A stretch of 9,793 nt of DNA from Pleurocapsa sp. MO_226.B13 (GTDB lineage Bacteria; Cyanobacteriota; Cyanobacteriia; Cyanobacteriales; Xenococcaceae). The translations under genes and the position numbers were made by a program. The notes below the pieces were generated by a model. It did not search any database, was not told the origin of the DNA, and saw only the letters and a list, made by a program, of their open reading frames with translations. Positions 7,694-9,793 of the stretch are shown piece after piece (position 1 is the first letter of the stretch; the number at the start of each line of letters is the position of its first letter). Where the stretch lies: the NCBI GenBank assembly GCA_030064795.1, contig JASJEI010000502.1:1-9793 (forward strand), written 5' to 3'.

Positions 7694-8200
7694 TGTTTTA
7701 ATTTTAGCGATTAACCTCCTTTATATGTTTAAAGTTTAAATCAAGTTTTTGCTAATAACAGCTCAATAAAAGGGTTGTCAAAATAGTAGCATTATCTTTG
7801 GTAGTTGTTTTTTTAGTTTCTCTATAAAAATTTCAGATAAATATAAAGTATAGATGAATAGTGTAGCGATCGCAGCATTAAATCTTGGCAAAATATACGA
7901 CTGGATTTCAATGATTGAGTTGGGAGAAATTTGTGTCTGGTTAAAATTAGAGAAAATCAATTGCCATGGAAACGCTAATTACCCAAGCCTAGTAGGGTGT
8001 TGCTACGCTTTGCCAGTAGCAAGTAGCAGGTAGTAATTTAGATTTGGTCTGGGTTTATTTGCGTTCATCTCTATTAACTGATTTTCACCATCGCTATAAT
8101 CGAGCTAGTTGGAAGCATCTCCTGGAGCAACAGATAACAGCGATAGTGCGAGGGCACTGAGAGAGTGTTTGTCAACAAAAAATTAAACTGCATATATATT
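7694..8200. other. AT-rich intergenic stretch without an assignable intact gene
   Basis: This is the first part of a 1.3-kb gap. A 58-codon plus-strand frame runs from ATG 7854 to 8030 (MNSVAIAALNLGKIYDWISM at its start). A stop codon sits directly before the ATG, no ribosome binding site is seen, and I recognise no family. A minus-strand frame of similar length overlaps it (7778-7960), and at most one of the two could be real. A HIP1 octamer lies at 7866-7873. No terminator is convincing. Confidence 0.4.
8020..8160 (+). pseudogene. Possible truncated coding remnant, unidentified
   Basis: After a TAG at 8017, 46 codons run open to TGA at 8158-8160. The composition is protein-like: LDLVWVYLRSSLLTDFHHRY, then NRASWKHLLEQQITAIVRGH. 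There is no ATG, GTG or TTG with a ribosome binding site near the front, so it cannot be a normal gene. It may be the 3' end of a degraded gene. I do not recognise the family, and chance cannot be excluded. Confidence 0.22.
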
Positions 8201-8242
8201 GGGGCTTGGGGGCTTGGGGCTTGGGAGATTGGGGACTTGGGG
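8201..8242. repeat. G-rich STRR-like degenerate tandem repeat
   Basis: Six G tracts of 3-5 residues (8201-8204, 8208-8212, 8216-8219, 8223-8225, 8231-8234, 8239-8242) are separated by CTT, CTT, CTT, AGATT and ACTT. The unit resembles the complement of the cyanobacterial STRR1 heptamer CCCCART (ATTGGGG occurs at 8228-8234). The tract also meets the usual G-quadruplex pattern. It is followed at 8249-8264 by a direct repeat of ACTTCCCT on the pyrimidine side. Confidence 0.75.
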
Positions 8243-8277
8243 AATAATACTTCCCTACTTCCCTACCTCTCTTATAC

Positions 8278-8342
8278 AGACGCGACGGGGCTTATAAATT
8301 CTTGAGGAAACCTCAAGAAACAGCCCCTCATATATCGCGTCT
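8278..8342. repeat. 65-nt composite palindrome (interspersed-repeat-like)
   Basis: Three nested pairs of perfect arms are present: AGACGCGA (8278-8285) with TCGCGTCT (8335-8342), GGGGCT (8287-8292) with AGCCCC (8322-8327), and TTCTTGAGG (8299-8307) with CCTCAAGAA (8311-8319) around an AAA loop. The outer arms followed by CTAC resemble a short AGACGCGA...TCGCGTCTCTAC palindrome that I recall as common in intergenic DNA of cyanobacteria; here the centre is filled by extra stem. No T run follows on either strand, which argues against a terminator. It probably belongs to a repeat family and may be a non-autonomous element. Confidence 0.7.
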
Positions 8343-8543
8343 CTACTCCCTACCCCCTCGGGTTCCCCACTTTTTTGGTTTTTAAGATTTACTTTACAAA
8401 CAGTTTCTGAAGATTTTGTAGTTGAATAGGTGGCAGTAGTCATGTAGGTGTAGGGAAAATGTATTGATTTAGGCGAGTGTCTAAATTCACCGAAGCGACG
8501 GGGGGGGAGAATCGTTCCTTTCAGGGATGGGAGGATAAGTCGC

Positions 8544-8592
8544 GTTAGTAGTTAGTAGTTAGTAGTTAGTAGTTAGTAGTTAGTGGTCAGTA
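8544..8592. repeat. Tandem heptamer repeat GTTAGTA (5 exact + 2 degenerate copies)
   Basis: Five exact GTTAGTA units occupy 8544-8578, followed by GTTAGTG (8579-8585) and GTCAGTA (8586-8592). Heptamer arrays of this kind are known as STRR sequences in cyanobacteria. The array is intergenic; because 7 is not a multiple of 3, copy-number change would shift any frame through it. There are no unique spacers, so it is not a CRISPR. Confidence 0.9.
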
Positions 8593-8630
8593 GTACAAAG
8601 AGCGAACTGACTACCCGGAACCCCGACGTG

Positions 8631-8657
8631 CATCCCATCTCATTTATGGGTGGGATG
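8631..8657. repeat. Short inverted repeat CATCCCA/TGGGATG
   Basis: Arms CATCCCA (8631-8637) and TGGGATG (8651-8657) enclose a 13-nt loop just after the heptamer array. No U tract follows on either strand within a few bases. Its role is unknown; it may be the end of another interspersed repeat. Confidence 0.4.
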
Positions 8658-8664
8658 AGTTTAA

Positions 8665-8805
8665 AGCCCAAAATTTTTGATTAGACGAGAAGGCGTTGAG
8701 AGACTAACTCAATCTGGGTTTTTAGAGTCTTCTACCTGTCGTCTAGGAGAAATTATTCTAGATTCTGCTGGTCAAGGGATAGCTATTGAAATTGAATTAA
8801 TTTGA
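8665..8805 (+). pseudogene. Possible 3' remnant of a broken gene, unidentified
   Basis: After a TAA at 8662-8664, 46 codons run open to TGA at 8803-8805. The reading has protein-like character: RREGVERLTQSGFLESSTCR followed by LGEIILDSAGQGIAIEIELI. A TTG at 8677 is the only possible start and has no ribosome binding site. The fragment begins right after the repeat cluster, as expected if the 5' part of a gene were lost through rearrangement there. I cannot name the family. Confidence 0.28.
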
Positions 8806-8917
8806 ACTTCAGGTTTTGCTTTGATTTTACTTCAAAATTGCGAGACCAACAAAAATCATTCTAAATACTAAATAATTGTGATTAATTTTAGGGGCGACAA
8901 GGGAGCCAAGAGAATTA

Positions 8918-8938
8918 ATTTTCTAGTCTCTAGAAAAT
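8918..8938. promoter_or_regulatory. Perfect inverted repeat upstream of glcE
   Basis: ATTTTCTAG (8918-8926) and CTAGAAAAT (8930-8938) are perfect 9-bp arms around TCT. The element ends 52 bp before the glcE start codon. A symmetric site this close to a start suggests an operator for a dimeric repressor or activator, or a leader hairpin. There is no T run fit for a terminator and no gene ends just upstream. Confidence 0.45.
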
Positions 8939-8990
8939 AGTAAAGTGATCTTGAAGGTAAACAATAAGTTAAAAAGTCAAAAGCTTAAAA

Positions 8991-9793
8991 ATGACCAATG
9001 CGATCGCCACGCAACTAAAATCAATTATTGATAGCAAGACAGAATTAATTGAATTAAGCCAAGCCGATCTCGATTGGCAGACTAAAATTCGGCAAGCGGT
9101 AATCGAAAGTAGCAAACCAATATATTTAGTATTCCCTCAGTCAATAGATACTCTGAGGGAGATTGTTAAACAATCATTTCAAGAAAAATGGCGCGTTTTA
9201 AGCTGTGGTAACGGCAGTAAATTACATTGGGGTAGCCTCAGTCGAGATATTCAATTAGTCATCAGTACTCAAAGATGCGATCGCCTTATCGAACACGCGG
9301 TAGGAGACTTGACGGTAACAGTGGAAGCGGGAATGAAATTAGCCGATCTCCAAGCCAAGTTGCAAGCCCACAATCAATTTCTCCCGATCGATCCTAGCTA
9401 TCCCAATACGGCTACATTAGGAGGAATTGTGGCGACTGGAGACACTGGTAGTTGGCGCGAGGGTTATGGTGGGATTCGGGATTTATTATTGGGATTATCT
9501 TTCGTGCGTGCTGATGGTGCAGTTACCAAAGCAGGAGGCAGAGTCGTTAAAAACGTGGCTGGTTATGACTTAATGAAACTGTTTACAGGTGCTTTTGGTA
9601 CTTTGGGCATCATTACTCAACTAACTTTCCGTACCTATCCTTCGATCGCCACTTCTAAAACCCTATTATTGACGGGGAAAGCGGAAAGAATCGAACGAGC
9701 AGATCGAATAATTCGCAATTCCAGCTTAACCCCTACCGCGATGGATTTATTGTCTGTTGCCCTGGTTAAAAAACTGGGATTGGGTGAAAATCT
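8991..9793 (+). CDS. glcE: Glycolate oxidase FAD-binding subunit GlcE (5' part, runs off the window)
   Basis: This is a FAD-binding oxidoreductase of the FAD_binding_4 (PCMH/VAO-like) class, matching GlcE, the subunit that works with GlcD and GlcF to oxidise glycolate to glyoxylate in photorespiration. The first 267 codons are present with no stop before the edge; only the C-terminal part is missing. Visible motifs are LSCGNGSKLHWG (70-81, flavin-binding loop), VEAGMKLADLQ (111-121), DPSYPNTATLGGIVATG (134-150), YGGIRDLLLGL (159-169), VRADGAVTKAGGRVVKNVAG (172-191) and GAFGTLGIITQLTF (200-213). GlcE rather than GlcD is preferred because of the short N-terminus and the DP.YP..ATLGGIVATG wording. 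ATG 8991 follows an A-rich leader without a good Shine-Dalgarno; a perfect inverted repeat lies 52 bp upstream. HIP1 sites occur at 9000-9007 and 9277-9284. Confidence 0.9.
   Translation, partial: MTNAIATQLKSIIDSKTELIELSQADLDWQTKIRQAVIESSKPIYLVFPQSIDTLREIVKQSFQEKWRVLSCGNGSKLHWGSLSRDIQLVISTQRCDRLIEHAVGDLTVTVEAGMKLADLQAKLQAHNQFLPIDPSYPNTATLGGIVATGDTGSWREGYGGIRDLLLGLSFVRADGAVTKAGGRVVKNVAGYDLMKLFTGAFGTLGIITQLTFRTYPSIATSKTLLLTGKAERIERADRIIRNSSLTPTAMDLLSVALVKKLGLGEN

Larger units (their letters stand above)
605..9284. repeat. HIP1 octamers GCGATCGC, eight dispersed sites
   Basis: Perfect GCGATCGC occurs at 605-612, 930-937, 1707-1714, 6370-6377, 7258-7265, 7866-7873, 9000-9007 and 9277-9284. This over-representation is a hallmark of many cyanobacterial genomes and is the best compositional clue to the organism. 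The sites fall in genes, in the adhesin relic and in intergenic DNA alike. None is seen between 1715 and 6369, across ndhH and wzc. Confidence 0.95.

Noticed and set aside
7778..7960. 60-codon minus-strand frame with a hydrophobic middle
   Set aside because: It overlaps an equally long plus-strand frame, has AT-driven composition and no ribosome binding site, and no family is recognised. A single-span membrane peptide cannot be fully excluded.
8255..8443. 62-codon minus-strand frame beginning MTTATYSTTKSSETVCKVNL
   Set aside because: Its second half is simply the translation of the composite palindrome and the pyrimidine repeat. The first 25 codons could be the start of a lost gene, but nothing supports this beyond the ATG.
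8544..8592. Heptamer array considered as a CRISPR-like or regulatory iteron array
   Set aside because: Units are contiguous with no spacers, and there is no replication gene nearby. A simple STRR-type tandem repeat explains it.
8838..8870. TTGCGA followed by TAAATA/TACTAA as a glcE promoter
   Set aside because: The best -10 candidate matches only about half of the consensus and the spacing is off, so this is not better than chance in AT-rich DNA.

Overview
The window looks like chromosomal DNA from a cyanobacterium. Three lines of evidence agree: eight perfect HIP1 octamers (GCGATCGC), an ndhH gene for the photosynthetic NDH-1 complex with the length and ends typical of cyanobacteria, and a small Trp-rich protein of the TIGR02450 type. 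The base composition is AT-rich and several intergenic stretches carry heptameric tandem repeats of the kind known as STRR in cyanobacteria. I cannot name the genus.

Layout from left to right. (1) 219-1616, plus strand: an AraC-family regulator followed 96 bp later by a DUF3291 protein, probably one small transcription unit. (2) 1617-1969: a gene-free gap. It holds a 53-codon minus-strand relic of a filamentous-haemagglutinin-type adhesin repeat, and then a convincing intrinsic terminator for ndhH. (3) 1970-3154, minus strand: ndhH. (4) 3286-7367, minus strand: a two-gene polysaccharide export unit. The Wza-like outer-membrane SLBB protein is transcribed first and the Wzc-like co-polymerase/tyrosine autokinase second. 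(5) 7436-7693, plus strand, divergent from wza: the Trp-rich TIGR02450 protein. (6) 7694-8990: about 1.3 kb without a credible intact gene. It contains a G-rich STRR-like array, a 65-nt composite palindrome, a five-copy (plus two degenerate) GTTAGTA array, a smaller hairpin, and two short frames that read like broken coding sequence. (7) 8991 to the window edge, plus strand: the first 267 codons of a GlcE-type FAD-binding subunit of glycolate oxidase.

How the genes relate. Wza and Wzc are the outer-membrane channel and the inner-membrane regulator of a Wzx/Wzy-type capsule or exopolysaccharide pathway and should act together across the envelope. NdhH (electron input and cyclic electron flow) and GlcE (photorespiratory glycolate oxidation) are core-metabolism genes that appear to be only physical neighbours. 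The AraC regulator probably controls itself and the DUF3291 gene; its ligand cannot be read from the sequence.

I found no evidence of a new defence system, CRISPR array, prophage, intact transposon or RNA gene. The least ordinary parts are the adhesin relic at 1641-1799 and the repeat-rich gap at 7980-8940.
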